Assembly: GCA_037043015.1 (NCBI GenBank)
Contig: CM073324.1
Span: 18,256,597-18,320,596 of the forward strand
Reading direction: 5' to 3'
Length of the DNA stretch: 64,000 bases
From: Bryum argenteum
Taxonomy: Eukaryota > Streptophyta > Bryopsida > Bryales > Bryaceae
Within the stretch, counting starts at the first letter, position 1, and the number at the start of each line of letters is the position of its first letter. Shown piece after piece: positions 11,738-23,243 of the stretch. The notes below the pieces were generated by a model. It was not told where the DNA came from. It made no database searches and saw nothing but the letters and a program-made list of their open reading frames with translations. The position numbers were made by a program, and so were the translations under genes.

Positions 11738-13494
11738 ATTGGTGAAATTAGTGGTTATATGGTGAAATTTCATGGTGAAATCTAATCAAATTGGTGGGTA
11801 GACTAATTAGATCCTACAGTGGGATTTCTAAAACATCGGATTCAAAAAAATGGGGATATGGCCGTCTAGAGGTCACGGTAGAGCTTCTTCTTTAGGGTGA
11901 ATGAGCCACCAGCTTTATCAACTCCAACCTGTCTCCAAACTCTACATACTGTAAATCTAAACCCCACATATTGTTAATCATAGTTGTTCAGCAAAATCGA
12001 CTCTCTTAATTCATCAAGAGAGAAGAGACTCCGAGACTTCTACAAATTCAAATAATGGTAAAAAATCAGCAATTGGGTCGATGTGATTCTCTTTCTCCAT
12101 ATTTCCAGCCACAAACACTTCGTGTTGGAGCAGATCTGTTCCGGTGTCTTCCAATATTCTCATTTCCTGTAGAATCCCATGCCATGCATTCACCTCTATT
12201 ACTACAATTGCTTAGTCAGCGTTAGTTGCAGAATGCTGGAACTTACTAACGGTCTTCGATACTGTCGAACACATGTTCATGTTCATTCACTCGGGATCAG
12301 AGAAGCATGTACTCAGAAAGGTCACTGTAGATTGGTTCCATCAACACCGGGAGGTTTGATCTACACAGTTACAAGAACAAGTGTATGCATGTCCACTACG
12401 TAGCGAAGGTGGTAAGCGTACAAAATTACAGTTAAATTAGAGAATCGATCCACAAAATCGACCACAGAAGAGCGTGGCTGGTGGACCAGAAGAAAAGAAT
12501 AAGCCAGAATTTCGAAGGCACCACTAGGCCTTAAGAACCAAAACTTTTCTATGTACAGAAGCAAATAATACTTCTTCTCCATGCTGCTCTCGACTGTACA
12601 CACGAGGCAGAGGGGCCTTACAATACATTCACTTTGGTAGAATAAAGTTTCTCTACCAGAAGAAAACTCTGGCAAAATGAAGTTTCCTTCCTACCAGAAG
12701 TAGTAGCTAGGCTAGGCCCTAGTAGAAGAAGCCCTGAACCACAAGACTCATTCCTGAAGACGATGTTAGCTCTCCATGGATCTGCCATCACTGAAGTTCA
12801 CGCAAGGTTCATGCACTAAACATGACCTACAAAACTAGAGCTTTTCAACACCTAGCATTATTACATCACGGTAGCAAAGCTCCGCCTGGGACCGTCTGTC
12901 AGAAGGAAAGCTTCTGCAAGAGCTGACCATAGCCCTGGGGCTCTCTACGACACAAAATCAGGGAAAAGGATCATCTCAAAATCTGGTCACCGGGGGACAT
13001 TGAAAAACATGTACTAGTACTCGTACATTCCGCAGGAACGCTGATAGTTGTTACCTTGTCAGTCGTGTAACTCCCAAGTTCTCTTTCAGGACGACGGTCG
13101 GTCGTGTACCTTCCAGTTCCACTTCGAGGGACGGATCAATCCTCTGGTCGGGCCCTCGGCAGGCATTGTTCGAAAGATAGATACTTACACATATAGCAAG
13201 TTTCTAGTCTCATCACCTAATTTCTCGTACAAGACGCCTCCAAGCATACAGTTCCAGCTCAATGCAAAATGGGAGGGATTCCATTCTGCTGGGCTGATGC
13301 TAGTGATATGGCGTCGGTGGTTGCTCGTTCTTAAAAATCGTATACCCTCACTGCTCAATAGCCACGAAAATACAAGCGTTATGCTGGCTATTCTCTGCAG
13401 GCGGCCGGATACGATACGCCCAGCCTTTAGTAAGGCTCTATGAACGAGTTACCTTCAGTCTCTTTTCCTCTCGCATGTTCCCGCACTCGCTCCA
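11738..13494. other. 3' flank and probable 3' UTR of the ARF gene
   Basis: Decayed minisatellite copies run to about 11800. From about 11830 the sequence becomes richer in GC and lacks repeat partners in the window, as expected of a transcribed flank. Short frames exist on both strands, for example 13048-13443 plus and 12361-12675 minus. None has a recognisable domain, and the lower part adjoins the ARF stop codon. I could not place the polyadenylation site. Confidence 0.4.
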
Positions 13495-16400
13495 CTAATC
13501 CAACGTCCCTCCGCCAACTTGCGGATTCAAGGGAGAGTTCTGGGTGTGAGCATCTTCAGAATTGCTGTTCGATACCCTTTGCTGTCCTGCCACAGACTTC
13601 AGGATGTCCTGACTCATCTGAGCTACCTCCACAGGTGACAGGATCTTGATACAGCGAACACAGCTCACAAACTCTCTGCAAGTGAGTAGGAAACTCGCTA
13701 TTAAAAATAACAATTGGCTCACGTACAGATTCTAAGCAATGGAGAAAGAGGCACACGCAATGAGAAGTATATAAGTCGAATACTCACTCCCAAGGATCGT
13801 CACCGAGGAGAAGTGTGTCATTCTCGTTGTCAACGAACACAATCTGCCAACCTGACTGTTCGGGATCCTCCATAAGACAGTCCAGGTGAAACATGCGCGC
13901 AAGCTCCTTTCGAAGCTCTATGTAGTTTGGGAAGTTGCGTACGTCCAGTGATCTTCCCACTTGTCCAAGTCTGTGAACCTGTTCGTCACCATCCCATTTT
14001 AGTTGATAGAATTGCGAAGGTTTATAAAGCGACAGTTAAGATTTCAAGCATAAGCAAACAGATGTCAGAAACTTGGTCTAAATCCACGGGTATTTGCGGA
14101 AGAAGCAACAACTTTGAAGGAAATTTCAGAAAAAATACAGAGATGCAGTATCTGATTGGGGAATGAAGCCATATGATGGAAGCAGATTCCTCAAATAGAT
14201 CGAGTAAGATGAAGGCCTAGACCAACCTTGGTGAAGGACCGCACTGGTGCTGACCAAGCCATGTTACGTTGCATCAAGACATTCTCATCCAGACCTTCAT
14301 TAGTCATGGTCCCAGAATCAACGGGTGTAGCCGTAGGGCAGAATGACCCAGGTAACATGTTATTGCCAGCAGCATCTTTTGCTTTATCGTAATCGGGAGA
14401 GGGCAGGGCGCCAGAGGTACCAAGTGACGGATCAATAGAAACACCAAATAGAAGATGACTCCGGTCCGCCTGCAGCTGATCCGGTTCTAGTCCGTTGTTG
14501 CGGAACCCGTATGCAGGTAAAGTTTCGAGGCTTTGTTGCACACCTCCTTCTCCATGTTGATTCAAAGCATACGACCCAGATATCCCACCAGCGTTGGACG
14601 ATTCCATCCGACTCAATCGTGGAGATGCTGCTGACTGAGACTCCGCTTGACTTTGATTCTGTTGTAAGGTTGTAAACCACGAAGAACCAACCTGCCATGC
14701 AAGAAACAAGAATATCCCGTTAACTAAAAAGAGGGACTTCGTCCGAACCAATTTTTTCACAAGTAAAAACTCAACCGAAGAGACAGTCTGTACTTCAAGG
14801 CAGCAGAGCTACTCCACATACTCTTATATAGGGTGTGAAGGAACATTGTAGCAAAAAAGAAAGCATGACAGAATAATGTCAAATTGAAGTATACTTAAAC
14901 AAAAACACCAGCCTGTCACAATATCTAAAGAACGACGTACGAATAAAAACTTAAATCCCAGTGAACTCATAGCAAGTTAACTTCAGCAAGCTAGAAATCC
15001 ACATAAAATGAAGAGTTCTTTGCTTACCTGGTTACAAGGCTGGAGGCCATTAGGATTGGCACGCATCAAGTTCGAAAACTGGCTTCCCTCAGAGGAGCTC
15101 ACTGGGCCATTCCCTTGGCCTCTGCTCATCATTCCCTGCATTGAGAAAGACCTTGGAGAATGCGATGACATTTGCAACTCCGACTCTTGATAGCTACCTA
15201 TACCGATGGAAGTTTGAGTTTGAGTCGGAGCCAGTTGCAGTTGAGTTACGTCATTCATGTGCGGCATTAAATGACTCTGTTGTTGTTGACTTTGCGCCTG
15301 CTGCTGCTGCCGATACAGAATTTGTGCATTTGATAAAGACTCGGCTTTCGAAGGATCCCTGGTTCGAAATTCTTGGAAAGCCTGAGCAGCAAGTGTGTTA
15401 TAATTCTGAGAAGAGGAAACGTTCATTCCAGACCTTTGCTGAGGCTGCCGTATCCAAGAATGGTCCATTCCAAGATTAAGTGGTCCCAGACCGTCACTAC
15501 TGTTGTACCAAAACTGTGACCTCTTCATGAACGTCTCAATATCTTCCTCCTCTCCTGTTGCCAGCATGCCACAAACTAAACATAAATCCATATTGATCTC
15601 GCACTGAACTAGCAACTAGAAACTCGAACACCTCAACTTGAAAGCCTAAGAAAACAACCCCATTCTACGACGAACCAACTCTTAAAACTATAAGCAATTA
15701 CTTCAGTATGTTTTCTCTCGAAAAAACTGACCTCAATAAAACTACCTTCTCGAAAGTACATGCTACTCAACACCAGGTGACCAACAACTCTTCAAAGAGA
15801 TACGATGCTTTACCATGCATCCCACGAGGACGTTTGGACCTCAATGCAAGCGGAGGGGGACACAGCAGGAACGGCGTGGTCAAGGGTTCAATCTCCCAAA
15901 GTGAAACTCTTGACGGCCTCTCACCAGCAGTGGATTCATCCCAACCAACCTGCATACAAAATGCCGAGTCAAGGTACTACTCTTGCAAAGTTTTAAATGC
16001 ACAATTACCAACATTAAGCGAACAGGTAGTGAACTTCCATATGAGATCCTCCTTCCACATGAAGCCTGAACCTACAGCTTACCTTCAGCGACCGCCAGTG
16101 TGACTTAGGCCATCGTGCAGGATCCAAATCTCCAATACCCGTGATCGTACCCATATGCCTGTGCCATCGAAACAACAGTAGATGATAGTAAGTTCATGCA
16201 ACTAGTATCAATAGAAGAAAGTAAAGTAAAGAAAGTGCATACTTCTTACCTTCGCACGCTGGACTCTTCAGTTTCAACCACCATACGGAATCGCATTCCC
16301 ACTGTGACTTGGGTACTGAAAATCGCTTTCTGATATTTGGGTAGTGGAACAACAAACTCAGAAGGACTTTGCCTGCAAATTCGAACAAGAATAATAAGCC

Positions 16401-19400
16401 GTCATGGAGAAATTGACTAGCATCACAGGCTTACAACTAACACAATTCAACAACACAACATCCATGACAAATATAGTGAAACGACGACGACAAATCTTAA
16501 TGGACTATAATAGACGCCTCTTACATGGAAGATCTTCGTGAAGGACTCTAGTTCTATTTCATGAGAGCTAGAGAATTCCTGAGATTATATTAGATAAGGC
16601 TTGGGAGAGGAGCTTCCTCTTGAGGTGCTCTCCTGCTCTCCTCGATAACTCGAAATTGAGCCATCATCGAGTCTTCGTTATGTGGTATATATTCGATTGC
16701 ATCACGTAAACTTTTTTTTTTTCTTGCAAGAAGTATTAAATGAGTATACTGGTGAATGTAATGCTGAGCAGAACATTCGAGGTTTGATTCAGCACAAACA
16801 GCAAGGGTAAATTGAAGTAAATGGACACCTCGGGTTGTAGAATATCGTAAAACGACTATTTGTAGCTGCAGCATGACTAGCAGCAGCTAGGATTCCAATA
16901 TGCATGCTGTCACTCGACAGCACCGATGACGGCATAATTGTCTGTTGTCTGTTAGCACGCCTTATGCCCAACAGAAGCTGACCTTTGTCGTTCCTGCATA
17001 GAAATAAACTCTGTCCGGTTAAAAGAAACATACTCTGAAGGAACAGTTCTATACAGGATAGTGTGAGTTGGTTGTTGAGGACTATGCTGGCAAACACCGT
17101 CACGGAAGAAGATATTATTCATGATTGCAAGACGAACAACAGAAAACGTGAGAACTGTGCCCTTAGACAAGTATGTACCTGATGAACAACACAGCGTCAC
17201 CTGCTAGTAGTCTCTTGGCACTGACAAAGACGCTCCACCCAGTGGTCAAAAGATGTCTTCGTGGCTGGCCTGCTCGAGACAGCAACACAAGATCAACAAC
17301 TGCAAGTTCCAGCAATTTCATAAAAAATCATCTCAATGGAAGGATTTTCACCTCTGTAGATATGACGGAAATGCCAATCCTGGTCATGAAGATCTCGAGC
17401 GACAAGCTCCTGTGCGGGGGGTGTCTGTGTGTAGTCCTACAATAACAAATCATTATTTTCAATATCCTCAAGTTTCAGAGTGACTGTGACCAAGCAGCGA
17501 GTGAATGTGTGAGGTCAAGTGGCGTGATGATACCAGTGCCGGAAAAACTTTCTCTGCAGCACGTCGAGGTATCGAGAATCCGCCATGAGTACTGGTGTCA
17601 CTGGCAGTTAACGTCTTGCAAAAGTAGTCGGTTGGTTGCATGCTTCGTAAAGGCACATCGGGAAGCAGCATTGATTCTTTATCCTGGAGTTTGTATAACG
17701 TGCATAGACATCAGTCTCGCTTGAATGTGTTGGGAATTTTACGAACAACGAAACATGGTGATGACAGTAATAATGATATGCACAACCAACTTATTACTGC
17801 GACTTACTGGATCATGCGTTGGAATAAGAACCATCTGTGCGTAAACCTCATCAGTTTCGATGTCCGCCTGCAGGTGATGCAATATCCACATGAGGAGGCT
17901 TCCTACTCACATTGTAAAAGATGACCCTAAGTGCAGCTGTTCTAAAAAACAAGAGATCGGAAAACGCTTACTATTATCCTCAAAGAACGCCTTCGTGTCC
18001 CACACGACAAAAAAACACAACGAGAACTAGTCTACAGAGCCCCTTGAAGGTAGACTACAAGTGGATTACAATAGCACTATCGAATTTAGCAGGAGGGAAG
18101 CAGATACTGACATGAAGGGTGACATTGTCGAGTGAGCAGATGAGTCGAGGCGGAAGATTTGGGTAGTTGGGAATACGAGCATCAGCTTCTTTCTGGGTTG
18201 AAGCAGCAACCTGAGGATAGCATAAAGAAGCAAGACACTATTACAGGTTGATGAAGTATCAGGGTGAAACAATTCCAACTCTCCAAATTAAAACTGAAAT
18301 CGAACAATCCATTTGCCACAGATAGAGAACGCCCTCAAAGCTTCCGAAACAGGATTGACTCCAATTTGCAATATGAATAGGAGGAAATAACTACAACCGA
18401 CAAACAATCAACAAAATCGAAGCCTACGAGAAAAGCAATGAGATATCGAAAACGACAACTTGCAAGATTTAAATAACAACAGACCTGCTCGGTGTGACCT
18501 TGCGGAAAGTACACCACTTGGCTACCCACAGGAGGAAGGGACACCAGCGGCCCCGCACATGCATGCCACAACTCAGAATTGATTCTCCTCTCACCTGCGA
18601 GAGTAATAACCAACACGACATAAAGATTAATGTAGGTCTCCCGGGCAGACAACCTCATCTCAGCGTGGTATTCCTCATTCACCATTAACCAACAAACTGC
18701 CAACAAGATTCAGACAGAATTGCTGTCGAGAGTGTAATCACTCGTGTTGACCTCAACAAGGACCTTCACTAAGGTGCAGGAGGAGTGCATGAGAAGCGAA
18801 ATCTGAAATAAAGAATAGCATGGCCTTCTAAGAAAATAAAAATCTGGCTTACGATGACTGCAATCTGGTCTAGGACTCCACAGGAATCAGGAAGGATGAC
18901 CACACAAAACAAAGCCTTGCTAACTGATCAAACAAGCACAGTATACCAGCCTTAAGACAAATTGGACTCGTGGTGATATATCGGTCCACCATCTCCTTAA
19001 TTTCCTTCATAATACCTCCAAGACATTCCAAAAAAAATCCTTCCTACACTTCACGGTTACTCAAGACTTACATATTAAAGCTAAGAATAAGTCAGATACA
19101 TCTGCATATGGCGTGATTTTCATATCGCTCGAATGTAATCAAACTGAAGGCTATCTTGACAAAGTAGTATATCACAACATGACAGACTACCTGGTGATAG
19201 ACCCCTCCCACTCAAAAATAAGTAAGAAATATGATTGAAGAGCTTAGAACGCTTATGAAACTGAGAGAGACGAACGTAAGATAGCAGACTCGAAAGTCCT
19301 CGACAAATGAGACGCATGACTCGACTGACAGAGTAGTGTTGCCATGTTTAAAACATTCACCGTTGGATCAAGAGAAAGAGCATAGTAGCTTCGTCACTCA

Positions 19401-19906
19401 CAGGACATCACTAAAGAATAGAGGTTAAGTGGCGGAAAGAATGACGAGGAAAATCGGTCAATGATCAAAAAGATAAGAAAGAAGCGGCAGCTTCGTCCCG
19501 AATTCAGAGCGTGCTTCTATCTGTGGTACAAAAGGAGATTACACTGAAGCAGTTTCTATGTACAGCTCTTATTACATGTATCCCTTCGTAGCAGCATCAA
19601 CAGCTAAGAGTAACAGCTACCACTAACCATGCCCCTTGGAATAAGACACCTTCTAAAGTGCCGTCAATTAGATGGAGTACAAATGAGCTCTCAATTCGCT
19701 CAAGGATAGTGAGATGCACATCTTAAATACTAACGGAAGAATCTCCTCATCATCAGGTAGCAAACAAAGCAGCCAAAAGTCACTGCTACGGCTTCCTCAA
19801 CGAGTTTAACTTCTCATCCTACTAGCACAAAAAATAAGGAATGCATACCTTGGTCCATCATTGAAGACGCATAGTTAGAGCTCGCTGGCAGCCTCATCGG
19901 ATACAT
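13495..19906 (-). CDS. ARF: Auxin response factor, class A (activator-type), 838 aa, 15 exons
   Basis: A nuclear transcription factor that binds auxin response elements and is restrained by Aux/IAA proteins. Exons in transcript order: 19906-19849, 18594-18485, 18210-18112, 17867-17808, 17683-17534, 17436-17352, 17269-17179, 16993-16829, 16372-16250, 16158-16083, 15949-15814, 15554-15028, 14691-14227, 13978-13788, 13675-13495. All joins keep frame and use GT-AG. After the start MYPMRLP comes the N-terminal dimerisation region ([11 protein letters not shown]), then the B3 domain at about residues 130-232 with HGG at 142-144 and the R187/P190/R192 contact set. The auxin-response domain spans about 258-340, a Q-rich middle region lies at 466-497 in exon 12, and a C-terminal PB1 begins near 714 with the invariant K715 and the acidic DDPWEEF motif. 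The Q-rich middle suggests the activator class. An in-frame stop upstream, with no ATG between, fixes the start. The protein looks complete. Orthology within class A is not resolved. Confidence 0.96.
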
Positions 19907-19948
19907 TGCCAAAAGTCGATCGGTAATTTTTCGAGAGATAACGTAGTT

Positions 19949-20221
19949 TCAGATGTCCACAATAACAGATTCAAGCGCTTTTTCCTTCACGTCTCTAATC
20001 ACTTTTATAGAATGCTCCATTTCCATATCAAGAAGCTCCAAACACCTGTAATCACCAATCCTGCTAACAACTACAGCATCCACTCTTCCACTCAAAATTT
20101 CCGTTCTAATATCCCTGTTCTGTATCAACCGTCCTGTCCCCCGAAGCTCCACGCCGGATATACCAACAAGCCGCTTCTCATCCTGAAACTCAAAAACTCG
20201 TGTCAAATTCCTCCACAACAT
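19949..20221 (-). other. Candidate upstream ORF (90 aa) in the ARF leader
   Basis: An ATG-initiated frame of 90 codons ends 42 bases before the ARF start codon. It is free of repeats and has a plausible composition, with a charged C-terminal half (ELLDMEMEHSIKVIRD). ARF transcripts of other plants are known to carry regulatory upstream ORFs in long leaders. Whether this stretch is in the mature leader is an inference, since the transcription start cannot be seen. It might also be a chance frame. Confidence 0.35.
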
Positions 20222-20860
20222 CAGCGAATACAGATCTCCTCTCGATCTACAGCAGCTGCATAAAACATACGTGCACCGCCTCGATGAATCTTGTGAGGGA
20301 AACGACAAAAGCGCATCAAAAACTCGATCAGAGGCGTTAGGAGACCATTTGAGGCGCGGAGAAGAGCGGTATGGTGCCCTGACCGACAGGACGGACTTAC
20401 AAGCTCGCTCGAGGGTGCGCTCTCAGCTGCAAGCGATGGCGTGAAAAGAAAACGGAAGCCGCCATAGCCACTGCCTTGAATAGCGAAGAGTGGAAGGCAC
20501 GGAGAAGGAAGGAGGATACGGTAGCCACGGTGATAGGTGGAAAGCGTGTAGGCTGGGGTTAACCATTGTTGGCTGGCTCTACTGTACTCAGGCAAGGGTT
20601 GGGTCAAACTGTGGTTGGACCAGTCTTTTGTCCCTTGAGCTTGCCACTATTTATGATGCCAGGCCTGTTGGCCCTGGCCCCTCCCTAGTGTGGGTCCAGT
20701 GTTCATGATTCCTCCACTTGAGTAGCTCCGGAATTGGTGCTCTCTTTCTTTCTATGTTTTTGGAATGTGCTTGGAAGTTGGAATGCACCAAAAATCCTCG
20801 ACACACCCCTTCTGATATAAGGGCAATATATTAGAGCCCATTATCAAACCTTAGGTAACA
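20222..20860. promoter_or_regulatory. Probable ARF leader/promoter region
   Basis: Unique, relatively GC-rich sequence directly upstream of the ARF gene on the minus strand, without repeat partners in the window. No confident TATA box, auxin response element pair or transcription start was identified. Confidence 0.35.
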
Positions 20861-20865
20861 ATTAC

Positions 20866-21072
20866 TGAAAGTGCTTCAATTGCCCAAATGGGCTTAAGGG
20901 CTTAATATTGAGAGTCGGTCCATTTCTCCTAAAGCTTATGTGGCCGATGACATGGCGGCATTTTGTAAGGAAGGTTATAGGCCTTAGCCAAAAAAATTGG
21001 TTCTTAATGGAATGGTGATCCACTTCTTCTCGTGGGCCCATTTGGGCAATCTAAGCACTTCACTGGTAGATG
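20866..21072. repeat. Foldback (inverted repeat) element, about 200 bp
   Basis: The left arm at about 20868-20894 (AGTGCTTCAATTGCCCAAAT) is complementary to the right arm at about 21043-21070 (ATTTGGGCAATCTAAGCACT), with about 150 bases between. No target duplication was recognised. It is probably a MITE-like foldback. Confidence 0.55.
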
Positions 21073-21604
21073 ATAGGATTTGGAAATAAGCCTTAAAAAT
21101 GAACCTTAATATAAAGTCACCTAAGCCCATTTGGAAGTCCCAATTTAAAAGAAAAGTTCCAATTTCCGCCTTCTATGTGAGCCTATAAACTTTATAATAC
21201 AAGGCTCAATCCACGACACACCTTGTAACTTAGGGTTTGAGTCAAGGCCCACTTTAACTCCAAATGGGCCTTGGGCCAAATGTGCCGTATTATACAATGC
21301 TTTTTTTGTGAGTTTTTTACACGAGATTCACATTCTTCAACATATCTGTTACTATTTATCAATAGCATACTAATGTTCTAGAAGATCTTCTTGAAGCTTG
21401 GTAGAAGATCTAATAGACACTTTAAATAGGGAGTTGAGGCCAACAAATCTCTAAGCCACTATACTCAAATTTTACATTCAATCGGCTCAATGGGTCACTT
21501 ATAGAACACATGAGAAATCTGATAAAGTGTGGGGCCATTTCTCGCATGTGTAAAACCCTTGGAACCCCATTGCAAAAAGAATACAAGGTCATAGGGTTAA
21601 TGAA

Positions 21605-21775
21605 CATTGTACGTGGGGAGTCAAGCCAATAATGGGGCCAAAGGATTAGAGGGCAAAAATCCTCTCGATGTCATTGGTCTATTTTTGGTAATAAAAAAAT
21701 TGGACTAATCATGTGTAGAGGATATTTGCCCTCCTACGGCCCCATGTAAGCCTTGCCTCCTCATGTAAAACGTAC
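21605..21775. repeat. Foldback element of the GGAGTCAAGGC family
   Basis: Arms at about 21608-21664 and 21718-21772 are inverted copies of each other. They share GGAGTCAAGCC/GGAGGCAAGG, TGGGGCC and AGGGCAAANATCCTCT, with a spacer of about 55 bases. The arm motif also forms the inverted ends of the element at 28014-28528. Confidence 0.6.
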
Positions 21776-22044
21776 CTAGTTTGTAATATTAGCTGCATTC
21801 ACTACTTTTGGTTTTTTCAAACTAATATAAAACTTTGTAATGAATTCAAGGGATAGTCGCAAGGGCATGAATTGGTCTAACATTCTTGTAACTCCAAATT
21901 TTTTAGAGTGCAGGTTGTGTTATGAGTTGTCCCCTTTGCTTTGAGATGTAATTCAAAAATTTGGCCTTCACTCCTCATACAAAGCCCTTGAGGCCATTTT
22001 TACAAGATGAACCCTACACAATAGATAGAACTTGAAAAACTTGC

Positions 22045-22270
22045 CAAATGCTTGAATACCCAAAAATGAAACCTCCCTTCACTAAAACGCATGCCTTTTA
22101 TTCATAAGTTACTGCACGATTCTCCAGGTTTTACCACACAAACAAGACTTAATTCGTGACCAAACCCAAGTGATTCTGTCCAACACGGCATTCAGATGAA
22201 GAAGGTGTAGCTATTCAAACTTTCTGCCCTTCACCCAGATTGTTGTTTTTCGACGCTAGGGACGTTAAAC
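22045..22270 (-). mobile_element. Truncated TTAA-family element (end fragment)
   Basis: Runs parallel to 33045-33250, the right end of the nested element: CTAAAACGCATGCC, then CACACAAA, then CCAAACCCAAGTGATT, then TTTTTCGAC near the terminus. The expected GTAAGGGTTAA end is degraded to GGGACGTTAAA. Only about 225 bases remain. Confidence 0.6.
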
Positions 22271-22973
22271 ACTCGGCCTCACTTTCGGTTACCACTTACT
22301 CGCTCGTTCAAAGTTCGTTTCAACCAAGAACAACTTTAGAAAGAACTCCAATATCAAGAATGTTCCGCATTTCCTATGGACACTTTGGAGTAACAAACCC
22401 CCAATATCTTCTCACTTTTTTGCTTCTTATCCTTGTTATTATTATTATAGAAATTTGTGCTCCAATGTGAATGACAAAGTGAAAGGGAGGAGGAGGAGCT
22501 GGGGGCATGAAAGGGGGGGAAAGCAACTTGCGTACTTTGAACATGGCATGTTTTGCGTCTGTCTTTGCATTGCATTGCATGTGGACAAGTCCCCTCCCCC
22601 CCTCCCCACAAACAGCGTCATCACAAACTCCTCCCGGAAACAAGGTGTGAAGGGAAGTACATACTCCATTTCTAGTGGTCACCCCCTCAACGTCAATGTC
22701 CGCACTTGGGTTGTACAACATTGCTTTCCATTGTTTTCCATGTCCACTCGACCAATTTAACGTGGTTTTATCAAAGGGAGATTTTTCATGAAAGTGAAAC
22801 TCTTAAGGGTTGCTAGGATGTAACTTTTGTACACGTGGAAAGGGTAACTTAATTTGAGTACTTCCTCTATTTTCACACTATTGTTGTGGGGAAGTGTGGT
22901 GTTTCCCACACCAAGTTTGGTGGAGTAAGACACTCTCAGTGGGGAGGCTTTTGGAAATACTTCCACTAGTGTA
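22271..22973. other. Intergenic DNA, nothing recognised
   Basis: Contains a purine/pyrimidine-biased stretch at about 22480-22620. Short overlapping frames on both strands show no domain signature. Confidence 0.5.
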
Positions 22974-23243
22974 TTAACCCCTAAAGATCCAAGAAAAGCC
23001 AAGATGGCTTTTTTGGGGTTCTTGCAAGGAGAAAATCAGCCCAACTTTGACCACTATAATCTCACAAATGAAAATGAAGCGATGGTTCAAATTTTCTACA
23101 CGGGTGAAAAGGTAAGTTAGGTTTAAGATCCTACGATTAGATCTTCTAATTGATACTGAGATTGAACCTTTTACGGCCTAAAGTAGACAAAGGTCATTTT
23201 CTATAATTTATGCAATTTTGCATCAAGGATCTTCAAGGGTTAA
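22974..23243. mobile_element. TTAA-flanked MITE, 270 bp
   Basis: Begins TTAACCCCTAAAGATCC and ends GGATCTTCAAGGGTTAA, inverted copies with a TTAA at each edge. The interior contains ACTTTGACCACTATAATCTC and the phrase AGATCCTACGATTAGATCTT, both shared with 25650-26287. It is non-coding. The bases outside TTAA do not match each other, so the duplicated target is at most TTAA. Confidence 0.8.

Noticed and set aside
13048..13443. 131-codon plus-strand frame downstream of the ARF gene
   Set aside because: No domain, antisense to the probable ARF 3' UTR, and no ATG context or splice evidence to support it.
15553..15570. TGCCAGCATG on the plus strand resembles the core of miR167, which targets class A ARF transcripts
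   Set aside because: Only about ten bases match, and the site straddles the end of intron 11, so it is not in the mature mRNA.
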